The position numbers and the translations under genes are program-made. A stretch of DNA of 25,748 nucleotides from an uncultured Eubacteriales bacterium (GTDB lineage Bacteria; Bacillota; Clostridia; Oscillospirales; Acutalibacteraceae): positions 1 to 25,748 of the forward strand of contig CAKSOB010000011.1 in NCBI GenBank assembly GCA_934476545.1, given 5' to 3'. The first letter of the stretch is position 1, and each line of letters begins with the position of its first letter. Shown one piece after another: positions 13,392 to 21,466 of the stretch. The notes under the pieces were generated by a model that saw nothing but the letters and a program-made list of their open reading frames with translations, was not told the origin of the DNA and searched no databases.

Positions 13392-13419
13392 TTTTAAGGA
13401 GAAAGATTTTAATTTCCTC

Positions 13420-13448
13420 TTGACAAATGAAAAAAACAGCAGTATGAT
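13420..13448 (+). promoter_or_regulatory. Promoter of cysK
   Basis: Perfect TTGACA (13420-13425), 17 bp spacer, TATGAT (13443-13448). Transcription should begin near 13455, leaving a ~88 nt leader. That leader has a small hairpin (GGGAC/GTTCC, 13499-13515 region) but no recognised riboswitch. Confidence 0.85.
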
Positions 13449-13542
13449 TATATCACACCAATCAAGTAGGCATTGTAGTAAATGGAAAAATTCCAAAGGG
13501 ACGGTCGCTGTTCCGGACGGGATAAAAGGAGTGTTTTTTCAA

Positions 13543-14472
13543 ATGAAAATTTATCAAACTATCACAGACCTCATTGGCAAAACACCACTGCTGGAATTGC
13601 GAAATTTCAACAAGAATCATGAGTTGCCGGCTACCGTAGTCGGAAAGCTGGAGTATTTCAATCCGGCAGGCAGCGTAAAGGATCGTGTTGCCAAGGCAAT
13701 GATTGACCATGCCGAAGCCATCGGCGCATTGAAGCCGGGCGCAACCATTATTGAGCCAACCAGCGGTAACACCGGTATTGGTCTTTCTGCTGTGGCAGCC
13801 GCCAGAGGCTATCGTGTGATTCTTACCATGCCGGAAACCATGAGCGTGGAGCGCCGCAATCTGCTCCAAGCTTACGGCGCAAAGGTTGTTCTGACCGAAG
13901 GCGCTTTGGGCATGAAGGGGGCAATCGCTAAGGCTGATGAGCTGGCAAAGGAAATTGAAGGCAGCTTTATTCCAAGCCAGTTTACCAATATGGAAAACCC
14001 GAAGGCACATGAGCGCACCACAGGACCGGAAATTTGGGAAGATACCGAAGGCAAAGTGGATATTTTTGTTGCGGGTGTTGGCACCGGTGGTACTGTTTCC
14101 GGTGTAGGCGCTTATTTGAAAGCGCAAAATCCAAATGTACAGGTCGTAGCCGTAGAGCCGGAAACTTCTCCTGTATTATCAAAGGGTGTAGCAGGTCCTC
14201 ATAAAATCCAGGGTATCGGCGCAGGCTTTGTACCGGATACACTGAACACGGCGGTATACGACGAAGTATTCCCGGTTTCCAATGAGGATGCGTTTGCAAC
14301 CGGTCGAGAGTTGGCACGCACAGAAGGATTGCTGGTTGGTATTTCTTCCGGTGCTGCTGTTTATGCAGCATCTCAATTGGCAAAGCGTCCGGAAAACAAG
14401 GGTAAGGTCATTGTTGCTTTGCTGCCGGATACCGGTGAGCGTTACCTCTCCACACCAATGTTCTCCGAGTAA
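13543..14472 (+). CDS. cysK: Cysteine synthase A (O-acetylserine sulfhydrylase)
   Basis: A 309-residue PLP enzyme that makes cysteine from O-acetylserine and sulfide. The PLP lysine is K46 in NPAGSVKDR. The substrate loop is TSGNTG at 73-78, the phosphate-binding glycine loop is GTGGT at 180-184, and SSG at 268-270 contacts the pyridine ring. The length fits CysK. The start is ATG 13543, with AAAGGAG 11 nt upstream; the frame stays open to 13420 but overlaps the promoter there. It has its own promoter and terminator. Together with metY it forms the sulfide-assimilating pair of this region; no serine acetyltransferase (cysE) is adjacent. Confidence 0.95.
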   Translation: MKIYQTITDLIGKTPLLELRNFNKNHELPATVVGKLEYFNPAGSVKDRVAKAMIDHAEAIGALKPGATIIEPTSGNTGIGLSAVAAARGYRVILTMPETMSVERRNLLQAYGAKVVLTEGALGMKGAIAKADELAKEIEGSFIPSQFTNMENPKAHERTTGPEIWEDTEGKVDIFVAGVGTGGTVSGVGAYLKAQNPNVQVVAVEPETSPVLSKGVAGPHKIQGIGAGFVPDTLNTAVYDEVFPVSNEDAFATGRELARTEGLLVGISSGAAVYAASQLAKRPENKGKVIVALLPDTGERYLSTPMFSE

Positions 14473-14518
14473 TTGTGGAGTTCCCCCTATCAGTTCTGTT
14501 GAGAAAAAATCAAATTTG

Positions 14519-14548
14519 AAAAGACAGGCTTGCCACCTGTCTTTTTTT
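14519..14548 (+). terminator. Terminator of cysK
   Basis: AAAAGACAGG (14519-14528) pairs with CCTGTCTTTT (14536-14545), loop CTTGCCA, followed by three more T. Confidence 0.87.
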
Positions 14549-14565
14549 GATTCCGGGGATCGGAC

Positions 14566-14594
14566 TTGTAATTTTCTTTTTTGTCGATTACAAT
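14566..14594 (+). promoter_or_regulatory. Promoter of the amidohydrolase-DUF815 operon
   Basis: TTGTAA (14566-14571), 17 bp spacer, TACAAT (14589-14594), 29 bp before the start codon. Confidence 0.65.
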
Positions 14595-14623
14595 AAAAGA
14601 AAGCGGAAGGAGGCGAGAAAAAG

Positions 14624-15412
14624 ATGGTTCTTGATTTTCATGCCCATATTTACCCGCCGGAAATTTCGGAAAAAGCAGTGCATAGCGTCAGTGAATTTTA
14701 CGGGATTCAGATGGGGTTCCCCGGTACGGCAGAGTCTTTACTGGCGGCAGGAAAACAAGCGGGCATTGACCGATTTGTAGTGCAGTCCGTGGCGGTTACG
14801 CCAAGACAGGTATCCTCCATCAATCGGTTTATTGCCGGCGCGTGTCAGGCGCATCCGGAATTTATCGGATTTGGAACGCTTCATGCCGATTTGGAAGATC
14901 CGGCTTCGGAAATTGAATCTATCATAAAGTTGGGACTGCGTGGGGTAAAACTCCATCCCGACACCCAAGGCTTCCCCATGGATGACCCGAGAATAATGAG
15001 AATTTACGAGCAGCTGGAAGGGCGGCTTCCGATTTTAATGCATTGCGGCGATTACCGCTGTGATTTTTCGCATCCCAAGCGATTGGCAAATGTGTTGGAT
15101 CAATTCCCGAATTTAACGGTGATTGGCGCACATTTTGGTGGTTGGTCCCTGTTTGATCTGGCTGTGGAATATTTGGAGCGTCGCAGCTGCTACTTGGATT
15201 TATCCAGTTCCATTCCCTTTTTGGGATTGCGCCGTACCAGAGAGTTAATTCAAATTTACGGGGCAGATCGCATTTTGTTTGGCAGCGATTTCCCCATGTG
15301 GAATCCCGCCGAAGAGTTGGAACGTGTCCGTTCGTTGGGGTTGTCTCAAGAGGATTTGGAAAAGATTCTTTGGAAGAACGGACAGAGCCTACTTGCAAAA
15401 TCAGAAGAATAA
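14624..15412 (+). CDS. Amidohydrolase-family metal-dependent hydrolase (Amidohydro_2)
   Basis: A 262-residue TIM-barrel hydrolase. Metal-binding landmarks are H6 and H8 (FHAHIYP), K109/H111 (GVKLHPD), H140 (MHCGDYR), H170 (GAHFGG) and D222 (FGSDFP). This layout is that of the Amidohydro_2/ACMSD-like and TatD-neighbour groups, hydrolases or decarboxylases of small molecules; the substrate is unknown. AAGGAGG lies about 10 nt before ATG 14624. Only 15 nt separate it from the DUF815 ATPase gene, so the two form an operon. No signal peptide, so it is cytoplasmic. Confidence 0.85.
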   Translation: MVLDFHAHIYPPEISEKAVHSVSEFYGIQMGFPGTAESLLAAGKQAGIDRFVVQSVAVTPRQVSSINRFIAGACQAHPEFIGFGTLHADLEDPASEIESIIKLGLRGVKLHPDTQGFPMDDPRIMRIYEQLEGRLPILMHCGDYRCDFSHPKRLANVLDQFPNLTVIGAHFGGWSLFDLAVEYLERRSCYLDLSSSIPFLGLRRTRELIQIYGADRILFGSDFPMWNPAEELERVRSLGLSQEDLEKILWKNGQSLLAKSEE

Positions 15413-15427
15413 GGAGATTAGATTAGA

Positions 15428-16687
15428 ATGAATACCGTACAGGAAACCTGTTGGGGACTGGCGTCCTTGTCTATCTATCGTGGACTGTTGGATTGCCCGG
15501 TTACCGGCAGTTACTATCGCTTGCTGCAAACGGCAGCAAACTTTGACGCAGCTAACCCGGAACCGTTTTTTACGGCATGGGGTACCTTTTATGCCACGGC
15601 TTGCACTTACGGCGCAGCGGAGGATCTCAGTGGCGTTATTACCGACGGCGCATTATATGACGACAATATTTTTTCCCGTCGTGGTGCGGCAGGAGAGGAA
15701 ATCAGTGACAGCTTACGCCGAGGCGTAGAGCGGGATTTATCCATTTTGTTGGCGGCAACCACGTTGTCACCGGAAATAATTTTGGTAGAAAGCGGCGCAG
15801 ATCGCTTACCCCTTTCTCAAAACTTGCCTCGATGGCAGGTTGGCAAACCTGTGGAAGAATTGCAGGGAGATCTTTCTCAGTGCGTGAATAAGCTGTTGTC
15901 TTTCTATCGTGGACATGGCTGCGGTAAATTTGTAAAATATCGTGCTTTTATCTGGAGAGAGCAGAAAATTTTGCCGGTGGAATATCCGGATAAAATTCGC
16001 TTGGAGGATTTGAAAGGCTACGAGTTCCAACGGAATCAAGTTGTGGACAACACTACACGATTCCTCCAAGGATTGCCTGCCAACAACTGCTTGCTGTACG
16101 GCGATCGTGGTACCGGTAAATCTTCCACAGTCAAAGCTATCATGAATGGCTATGCAAAGGATGGCTTGCGGGTCATTGAAATGCCGAAGGAATCTCTTAT
16201 GGAGTTCCCGTATTTGGTAGACCAAATTGCCGGTTTGCCGCTGAAATTTATTATTTTTATTGATGACCTGTCCTTCTCCAAGCAGGACGAAACCTATGCT
16301 TCCCTGAAGGCTGTCTTGGAAGGCGGTGTGGCATCTCGTCCGGACAACACCCTGATCTATGCCACCTCTAACCGCCGCCACCTGCTGCGAGAAACCTTCT
16401 CTGACCGAGAGGGCGATGAAGTGCATCAAAACGATACGATTGAAGAAAGCCTTAGCTTGGCAGATCGGTTTGGTTTGACAGTAAACTTCAGCCACCCGGG
16501 CAAGAAACAATATCTGGAATTGATTGCGGCTTTGGCAGAGCAGAGGGGGCTGTCCGAACATCTGGAAATGCTGCAGAGAGAGGCAGAGCAGTGGGCGATG
16601 ACCAAGGGCGGACGCTCCCCACGTTGTGCGGTTCAGTTCATGAATCATGCCGAATCTCGGTTGCGTGCAGGGGATACAAATTTGTAA
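15428..16687 (+). CDS. DUF815-family ATP-binding protein
   Basis: A 419-residue protein with an N-terminal helical region of unknown role (about 1-190) and a C-terminal AAA-type ATPase core. Walker A is GDRGTGKS (225-232), Walker B FIIFIDD (274-280), and the sensor-1 strand with the family hallmark ATSNRRHL (312-319). A late SPRCAVQFMNH block is also present. This is DUF815, a widespread but functionally undefined ATPase family related to DnaA/DnaC-like AAA proteins. AAGGAG lies about 11 nt before ATG 15428. It is second in an operon with the amidohydrolase. No clear terminator follows, so read-through into the lipoprotein gene 105 nt downstream is possible. Confidence 0.85.
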   Translation: MNTVQETCWGLASLSIYRGLLDCPVTGSYYRLLQTAANFDAANPEPFFTAWGTFYATACTYGAAEDLSGVITDGALYDDNIFSRRGAAGEEISDSLRRGVERDLSILLAATTLSPEIILVESGADRLPLSQNLPRWQVGKPVEELQGDLSQCVNKLLSFYRGHGCGKFVKYRAFIWREQKILPVEYPDKIRLEDLKGYEFQRNQVVDNTTRFLQGLPANNCLLYGDRGTGKSSTVKAIMNGYAKDGLRVIEMPKESLMEFPYLVDQIAGLPLKFIIFIDDLSFSKQDETYASLKAVLEGGVASRPDNTLIYATSNRRHLLRETFSDREGDEVHQNDTIEESLSLADRFGLTVNFSHPGKKQYLELIAALAEQRGLSEHLEMLQREAEQWAMTKGGRSPRCAVQFMNHAESRLRAGDTNL

Positions 16688-16792
16688 CAGTTCTTTTTCT
16701 TTTGTGGGAATTGTGTTAAAATAACATAAAATTCGTGGTTTTTCGTTCCGAAAGGAATTGATGTGACTGCCCTGGAATGGAGGTAACCTATT

Positions 16793-17833
16793 ATGAAACA
16801 TTGGAAGAAGCTATTGGCATTATCTATGGCGGCGCTGTTGGCGGTGACCATGTTGGTCGGCTGCGGCGGCAGCGGCAGCGGTGGCGGCGCTTCCGGCTAT
16901 CCCGTTACAGTAGGAGAAACACAAATCAGCAGCCAGCCCAGCGGCGTGGTAGTATTGTCTGACAGCTTGGCAGATGTCGTGCTGTCCTTAGGTTATGAGG
17001 CGCAGCTGAAAGGAAAGAGCGCATCCTGTACCCAAGAGGAACTGTCAATTTTGCCGGATATGACAATGGATGATCCCGGCGCAATTAGTAGCCGAGGTGC
17101 AAATGTTGTACTGACCGATACCGAACCCACCGAGGAGCAACGAAGCGCTATGGAGCAGCAGGGCATTCAAATTGTAGTGCTTGCTCCGGCTACCGACCGG
17201 GAATCCTTGACCGAGTTGTATCGCAGCGTTGGTTCCTTGTTTATGGGTAGCCAAACCGGCGGTCAAAAAGGCGAACGCTCTGCCAACAGCACCTTGCTGA
17301 CACTGGACGACATCAGCCGTAGTATTCCGGAAAAGAAGATGACACCGACAGCTTGCTATCTGTATGACCTGAACGGTACTGCCGCAACCGGTGACACCTT
17401 CTTGGGCAAGCTGTTTGAGTATGCGGGCTTGATTAACATTTTTGCTTCCGGCTCTAACAATTCCACAGAGGGTGCGTCGATTACCATTGGCAATCCACGT
17501 TATATTTTCTGTGATACCGGACTGCGGGAGCAGATCATGAACGACAGCCGCTATAAAAATCTGTCTGCGGTAAAAAATGGAAGAGTCTATGAGATTGATG
17601 CAGCGATCATGACACGGCAGGGCGGTTCTATCTTGAAGGCAGTTACCGCAATGGCAGGCTATGCATATCCGGAATTGCTGTCTGACGGCAACACCAACAG
17701 CAATCTGTCTGATATTTTAGACGATGATTTTGGCAGTAGTTCATCTTCTTCTAAAACAGATAAGAAAACCAACACTTCTTCAACAACTTCTTCTAAGTCG
17801 GAAAAAACTTCTTCCGAGCAAGCAGAAGATTGA
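16793..17833 (+). CDS. Substrate-binding lipoprotein (ABC-type iron/cobalamin-like)
   Basis: A 346-residue exported lipoprotein with signal core LLALSMAALLAVTM, lipobox LVGC (Cys24) and a short Gly/Ser linker. The body (about 36-300) resembles class III periplasmic-binding proteins (BtuF/FhuD type): ISSQPSGVVVLSDSLADVVLSLGYEAQLKGKS is followed by SSRGANVVLTDTE and a second lobe with LYDLNGTAATGDTFLGKLFEYAGLINIF. The last ~45 residues are Ser/Thr/Lys-rich low-complexity (GSSSSSSKTDKKTNTSSTTS), unusual for this class. GGAGG lies 9 nt before ATG 16793. No ABC permease or ATPase gene is in the window, so the ligand (siderophore, corrinoid, other) cannot be assigned. Confidence 0.8.
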   Translation: MKHWKKLLALSMAALLAVTMLVGCGGSGSGGGASGYPVTVGETQISSQPSGVVVLSDSLADVVLSLGYEAQLKGKSASCTQEELSILPDMTMDDPGAISSRGANVVLTDTEPTEEQRSAMEQQGIQIVVLAPATDRESLTELYRSVGSLFMGSQTGGQKGERSANSTLLTLDDISRSIPEKKMTPTACYLYDLNGTAATGDTFLGKLFEYAGLINIFASGSNNSTEGASITIGNPRYIFCDTGLREQIMNDSRYKNLSAVKNGRVYEIDAAIMTRQGGSILKAVTAMAGYAYPELLSDGNTNSNLSDILDDDFGSSSSSSKTDKKTNTSSTTSSKSEKTSSEQAED

Positions 17834-17862
17834 GTTAAACTTTGGTTCTAAAATTAAAAATC

Positions 17863-17905
17863 AGAACGGTGCGGAACAGAATCTTCCCACCGTTCTTTTA
17901 TTTTT
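17863..17905 (+). terminator. Terminator of the lipoprotein gene
   Basis: AGAACGGTG (17863-17871) pairs with CACCGTTCT (17888-17896), followed by TTTATTTTT. Confidence 0.85.
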
Positions 17906-17978
17906 GGGGAAGTGGAACAGATTCAGGAAAGTGAAAACAGGGAAAATTTACCAACTGCACAAAGATAAAAAGTTCCTA

Positions 17979-18007
17979 TTTTAATGATAGTCATTTTATG
18001 ATATAAT
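17979..18007 (+). promoter_or_regulatory. Promoter of pdxST
   Basis: TTTTAA (17979-17984), 17 bp spacer, perfect TATAAT (18002-18007) with a TG one base upstream (extended -10), which would compensate for the poor -35. Confidence 0.6.
17980..17998. promoter_or_regulatory. Fur-box-like palindrome inside the pdxST promoter
   Basis: The palindrome AATGA-TAG-TCATT (17983-17995) lies between the -35 and -10 elements. Aligned to the classical 19 bp Fur box (GATAATGATAATCATTATC), 14 of 19 bases match, including 12 of 13 in the core. A bound repressor here would block RNA polymerase. Which Fur-family member binds, if any, cannot be told from sequence. Confidence 0.45.
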
Positions 18008-18069
18008 AAAAAACGTGTTATATGATATTGTTTAAACCAAAATTTCGATAAATAAGGAGAACACAGGGT

Positions 18070-18960
18070 ATGACAATGCAAGATAATCAACAATACGGTT
18101 TGAATAAAAACCTGGCTCAAATGCTCAAGGGCGGCGTAATTATGGACGTTACCAACCCGGAAGAAGCACAAATTGCACAGGAGGCCGGCGCAGTTGCGGT
18201 TATGGCGCTGGAGCGTGTACCGTCCGACATTCGTAAGCAGGGCGGCGTTGCAAGAATGAGCGATCCAAAGATGATCAAAGAGATTCAGGCTTCTGTTTCC
18301 ATTCCGGTTATGGCAAAGGCAAGAATCGGCCACATTGTAGAGGCGCAGATTCTGGAAGCACTGGGCGTAGACTACATTGACGAGAGTGAAGTGTTGACTC
18401 CTGCCGATGATATGTATCACCTGGACAAGCACAACTTTAAGGTACCGTTTGTTTGCGGCGCAAGAAACATCGGTGAAGCGCTTCGTCGTATCGGCGAAGG
18501 CGCATCTATGATCCGTACCAAGGGTGAGGCAGGTACCGGTAACGTAGTAGAGGCAGTTCGCCACATGCGTACCATGATGACTGCAATCCGCAACCTGCAG
18601 AACATGGATTCTGCTGAGCTGATGACCTATGCAAAGGACAACGGCTGCCCATACGATTTGGTTCGCTATGTAGCAGAGCACGGCAAGCTGCCGGTTGTAA
18701 ACTTTGCAGCAGGCGGTATCGCAACTCCTGCTGACGCTGCGCTGATGATGCAGTTGGGCAGTGAGGGCGTATTCGTTGGTTCCGGTATCTTTAAGTCCCA
18801 GAATCCAAAGGTTATGGCAAAGGCAATCGTTATGGCAACTGCACACTACAACGATCCAAAGATTGTTGCAGAGGTTAGCGAAGGTCTGGGCGAGGCAATG
18901 AAGGGTCTGAACATTGAGGATCTTCCGCCACAGTACCGTCTGGCAGAGAGAGGCTGGTAA
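18070..18960 (+). CDS. pdxS: Pyridoxal 5'-phosphate synthase subunit PdxS
   Basis: A 296-residue PdxS, the synthase subunit of the ribose-5-phosphate-dependent PLP pathway. D26 (GVIMDVTN), K83 (MAKARIGH) and K151 (IRTKGEAGTG) are the active-site residues carrying the sugar adducts. MALERVPSDIR and VNFAAGGIATPADAALMMQLG are diagnostic. It joins ribose 5-phosphate, glyceraldehyde 3-phosphate and ammonia from PdxT in a 12+12 complex. AAGGAG lies 9 nt before ATG 18070. pdxT starts one base after the stop, so the pair is translationally coupled. The promoter carries a Fur-like palindrome. Confidence 0.98.
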   Translation: MTMQDNQQYGLNKNLAQMLKGGVIMDVTNPEEAQIAQEAGAVAVMALERVPSDIRKQGGVARMSDPKMIKEIQASVSIPVMAKARIGHIVEAQILEALGVDYIDESEVLTPADDMYHLDKHNFKVPFVCGARNIGEALRRIGEGASMIRTKGEAGTGNVVEAVRHMRTMMTAIRNLQNMDSAELMTYAKDNGCPYDLVRYVAEHGKLPVVNFAAGGIATPADAALMMQLGSEGVFVGSGIFKSQNPKVMAKAIVMATAHYNDPKIVAEVSEGLGEAMKGLNIEDLPPQYRLAERGW

Positions 18961-18961
18961 G

Positions 18962-19561
18962 GTGTCACAGCGGAACGTAACCGTTGGTGTTCTGTCTTAT
19001 CAAGGCTCTGTGGAGGAACACCTCCATATGCTGGAGCAAATTGAAGGTGTAACGCCTTTGGCTGTCAAAACCATGGAAGCGCTGGAGCAGGTGGATGGGC
19101 TGATTCTGCCCGGCGGCGAAAGCACCACTATCTCCAAGCTGCTCAAGCTGTTCCATCTCCACGACCCCATCAAGGAGCGCATCCTTGCCGGAATGCCGGT
19201 TTGGGGAACCTGTGCCGGTATGATTTTGCTGGCAAAGGAAATTGTAGGAGAGCCTGCACACTTCGGTGTAATGGATATTACTGTGCGCCGGAATGCTTAC
19301 GGCACACAGTTGGACAGCTTCACACAAATGGCAGTGGTGCCGGAATTTTCTCCGGAACCGATTCCGTTGACCTTTATCCGTGCGCCTTGGATTGAGCGGG
19401 TAAACAGCGAGAAGGTATCGGTATTGTGTCAGTTAAACGATCATATCGTAGCAGCAAAGGAAGGAAATATGTTAGTAACGTCCTACCATCCTGAGCTGAA
19501 TGAGGATTTGACAACCCACCGTTATTTTGTGGATTTGTGCAGACGCACCGACTGGAAATAA
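18962..19561 (+). CDS. pdxT: Pyridoxal 5'-phosphate synthase glutaminase subunit PdxT
   Basis: A 199-residue class I glutaminase that feeds ammonia to PdxS. GVLSYQGSVEEH opens the protein. GGESTT (51-56) is the family loop, Cys84 in GTCAGM is the nucleophile, and His176 and Glu178 in SYHPEL complete the triad. The start is taken as GTG 18962: it directly follows the pdxS stop, and GAGAGG lies 8 nt upstream within pdxS. The frame runs further upstream to 18914, but that would overlap pdxS by 47 nt and lacks a ribosome binding site. Second and last gene of the operon. Confidence 0.96.
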   Translation: MSQRNVTVGVLSYQGSVEEHLHMLEQIEGVTPLAVKTMEALEQVDGLILPGGESTTISKLLKLFHLHDPIKERILAGMPVWGTCAGMILLAKEIVGEPAHFGVMDITVRRNAYGTQLDSFTQMAVVPEFSPEPIPLTFIRAPWIERVNSEKVSVLCQLNDHIVAAKEGNMLVTSYHPELNEDLTTHRYFVDLCRRTDWK

Positions 19562-19569
19562 AAGACAAC

Positions 19570-19612
19570 AAAAAACATCCCACTCCGATATATTTGGAGC
19601 GGGATGTTTTTG
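19570..19612. terminator. Bidirectional terminator between pdxT and the metallo-hydrolase
   Basis: AAAAACATCCC (19571-19581) pairs with GGGATGTTTTT (19601-19611). An inner CTCC/GGAG (19583-19586/19596-19599) stacks across one A-C mismatch. A and T runs on both sides serve both converging genes. Confidence 0.87.
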
Positions 19613-19628
19613 TTATCTGGGAATGAAG

Positions 19629-20558
19629 TTATGCGGCGTCTTGTACGGAAGGCAGACCGGTCGTGAACCGAATCTTTTTTCCGTCACTGGTGGCCAAGAT
19701 GGTGCCGTCCTTATCGGTACGGTAGGTTGTCACATTGTATTGCTTCAGCAGGGACAGCGCTTCTTTGTGGGGATGTCCGTAGCTGTTTCCTGCGCCACAG
19801 GAGATAATGCCGTAGGTCGGCTTTGCAGCTTCCATCAGCTTTTTGGAGATGGCATTGGAACTGCCGTGGTGTCCCAATTTCATTACGTCGCAGGAAAGGT
19901 TGTACCCCTTGCTCAGCATTTCGTTGAGGCTTTGCTGCTCAGCGTCCCCCAAGAACAGGAAAGAGTTGTTTTTATAGGTCAGCTTGGCAATGATGGAATA
20001 GTTGTTTAAGTTTGCATATTTGCTTCCGTTTGGTGCCAAAAATTCCAGTTTCACATTGCCGCTGTTATAGGCAACCACACCGGCTTTGCCTGTTTTAATT
20101 TTCAGGTTTTTCTTAGAGATTGCCTCTAACAGCTTTTCGTAAGTAACGGTGGTCGGCGTTTGGCTGTCATCTACTTTTGGCATATAAACAGTGCCAATAT
20201 CAAAGTTCCGCACAACTGTTGCCATGCAGCCAATGTGGTCGGCATGAGGGTGTGTGGCAATGAGGATATCAATGTCCTTTACACCGTAGTCCTTCAGGGA
20301 ATCAGTGATGGTGCTGATGCAATCTCTGTCACCGGAGTCAATCAGAATGGTTGTGCCGTCCGGCAGGAACAGCAATTCGGAATCGCCTTGTCCTACATCC
20401 AGATAATAGACCTTTAGCTCGCCGGTGGTAACAGTTGTTGATTGCCCGTTGGAATCGGTATCCAAGTCCACTTGAAAATTAAGATCGCAGGCGGTAAGCG
20501 ACAACGCTGCCGTAATTGCCAGCAGGATGCCAAAGAGTGAAATCAAACGCTTTCGCAT
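19629..20558 (-). CDS. ComEC/Rec2-like metallo-beta-lactamase-fold lipoprotein
   Basis: A 309-residue lipoprotein (lipobox LTAC, Cys24) with a metallo-beta-lactamase domain from about residue 47. YYLDVGQGDSELL (51-63) is the opening motif of the ComEC C-terminal hydrolase type. HPHADH (103-108) supplies H103, H105, D107 and H108. FLGDAE (D205) and LGHHGSS (H230) complete the dinuclear metal site. Near the end, ISCGAGNSYGHPH is also typical. ComEC itself has a large membrane domain, absent here, so this is a stand-alone surface-anchored hydrolase, possibly a nuclease or phosphodiesterase (inference). AAAGGAG lies about 8 nt before ATG 20558. Confidence 0.87.
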   Translation of the reverse strand: MRKRLISLFGILLAITAALSLTACDLNFQVDLDTDSNGQSTTVTTGELKVYYLDVGQGDSELLFLPDGTTILIDSGDRDCISTITDSLKDYGVKDIDILIATHPHADHIGCMATVVRNFDIGTVYMPKVDDSQTPTTVTYEKLLEAISKKNLKIKTGKAGVVAYNSGNVKLEFLAPNGSKYANLNNYSIIAKLTYKNNSFLFLGDAEQQSLNEMLSKGYNLSCDVMKLGHHGSSNAISKKLMEAAKPTYGIISCGAGNSYGHPHKEALSLLKQYNVTTYRTDKDGTILATSDGKKIRFTTGLPSVQDAA

Positions 20559-20604
20559 AATCTTCTCCTTTCATTTTGTGAAAAATCGTTGCGTTCAGGG
20601 ATAC

Positions 20605-20613
20605 AGTATAGCA
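20605..20613 (-). promoter_or_regulatory. Extended -10 promoter of the metallo-hydrolase lipoprotein
   Basis: Minus strand: TGCTATACT (20613-20605), an extended -10. No strong -35 is seen 16-18 bp upstream. Confidence 0.45.
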
Positions 20614-20718
20614 TAGATCCCGGAGAATTGCATCGGTTCCCCGAAAAATGTTGGAAACGAATGTCGAAAAATAAATTTTTAGCAAATTGTTTTTTTTCGT
20701 GCAATTTGTGTGGAACTA

Positions 20719-20739
20719 TGTTATACTGTATCTTATAAT
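20719..20739 (+). promoter_or_regulatory. Promoter region of the GNAT gene
   Basis: TGTTATACT (20719-20727) is an extended -10, and a second perfect TATAAT lies at 20734-20739. Either could serve; neither has a convincing -35. The start codon is 26 nt beyond the second. Confidence 0.4.
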
Positions 20740-20764
20740 CTGATGGTGTGAAAGGAGACCAGTC

Positions 20765-21445
20765 ATGTGCGAGGAAAAGCGACCGGAATCTAACACAGAA
20801 ACCCTGCGCTTGATTCTGGGCGGTCATGAGGATTTGGCGGAAGTATACGATTTAATACGAAAGCAATTTCCTCGGGAGGAAACCTACGGCGTTCGGGATT
20901 TTATCCAGATGGTAAATAAGGATCGATATAAAATCCTGTTGTATCGGCGAGAAGAGGACAACCAACTCATCGGATATGCCACCACATACAGTATGCCGGA
21001 CTGCGAAACGGTTTGGTTGGACTTGTTTGCCGTATTGCCGGAGTTCCAGCATCAGGGCTATGAGGAAAAGCTGTTTAATGCCGTTTATCAAAAGTATTGC
21101 GGAATGTTTGATGGATTGCTGTTGTGCGCAGAGCGCATAGACGAAAGCAATCCGGAAAAAGCAGCGCAGCAAAAACAGCTTTTGGATTTTTACAAAAAGG
21201 CAGGGGTCTACGTTCTGCATACATCTTTCCTGCTGCCAACTGAATCCGGCGGGTATCCCATGTGCTTGCTTTTTAAGCCTAACCGTGGTGTGCAAGAATT
21301 ACCACGGGAAACCCAGATACAAATTGTCCAGAATATGTTTAATTACTGTTATGGGCATATCAAGGATCGCCAAGCGTTATTTTCTCAAATCAAGGACTCC
21401 ATGGTGGACGAATATTTTCACCGGAAAGAAAAAGAATCTGTTTAA
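20765..21445 (+). CDS. GNAT-family acetyltransferase-like protein
   Basis: A 226-residue protein with an N-terminal GNAT-like domain: ILLYRREEDNQLIGYATTYSMP and WLDLFAVLPEFQHQGYEEKLF match strands 3-4 and motif A. The acetyl-CoA loop, normally (Q/R)xxGx(G/A), reads QHQGYE here, so the last small residue is replaced by glutamate; activity may be altered. SNPEKAAQQKQLLDFYKKAGVY is the usual helix before strand 6. A ~60-residue C-terminal extension is unassigned. AAAGGAGA lies about 7 nt before ATG 20765. The small membrane protein gene follows after 21 nt and is probably co-transcribed. Substrate unknown. Confidence 0.75.
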   Translation: MCEEKRPESNTETLRLILGGHEDLAEVYDLIRKQFPREETYGVRDFIQMVNKDRYKILLYRREEDNQLIGYATTYSMPDCETVWLDLFAVLPEFQHQGYEEKLFNAVYQKYCGMFDGLLLCAERIDESNPEKAAQQKQLLDFYKKAGVYVLHTSFLLPTESGGYPMCLLFKPNRGVQELPRETQIQIVQNMFNYCYGHIKDRQALFSQIKDSMVDEYFHRKEKESV

Positions 21446-21466
21446 ACAAAGAGAAAGGAGAACCCT

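Noticed and set aside
13479..13620. Possible leader ORF (ATG at about 13481) before cysK, by analogy with the metY leader
   Set aside because: No ribosome binding site, only one cysteine codon, and the frame runs on into cysK in another phase.
17923..18846. Minus-strand frame of 307 codons opposite pdxS
   Set aside because: Antisense of pdxS, which is certain; no start signal or recognisable motif.
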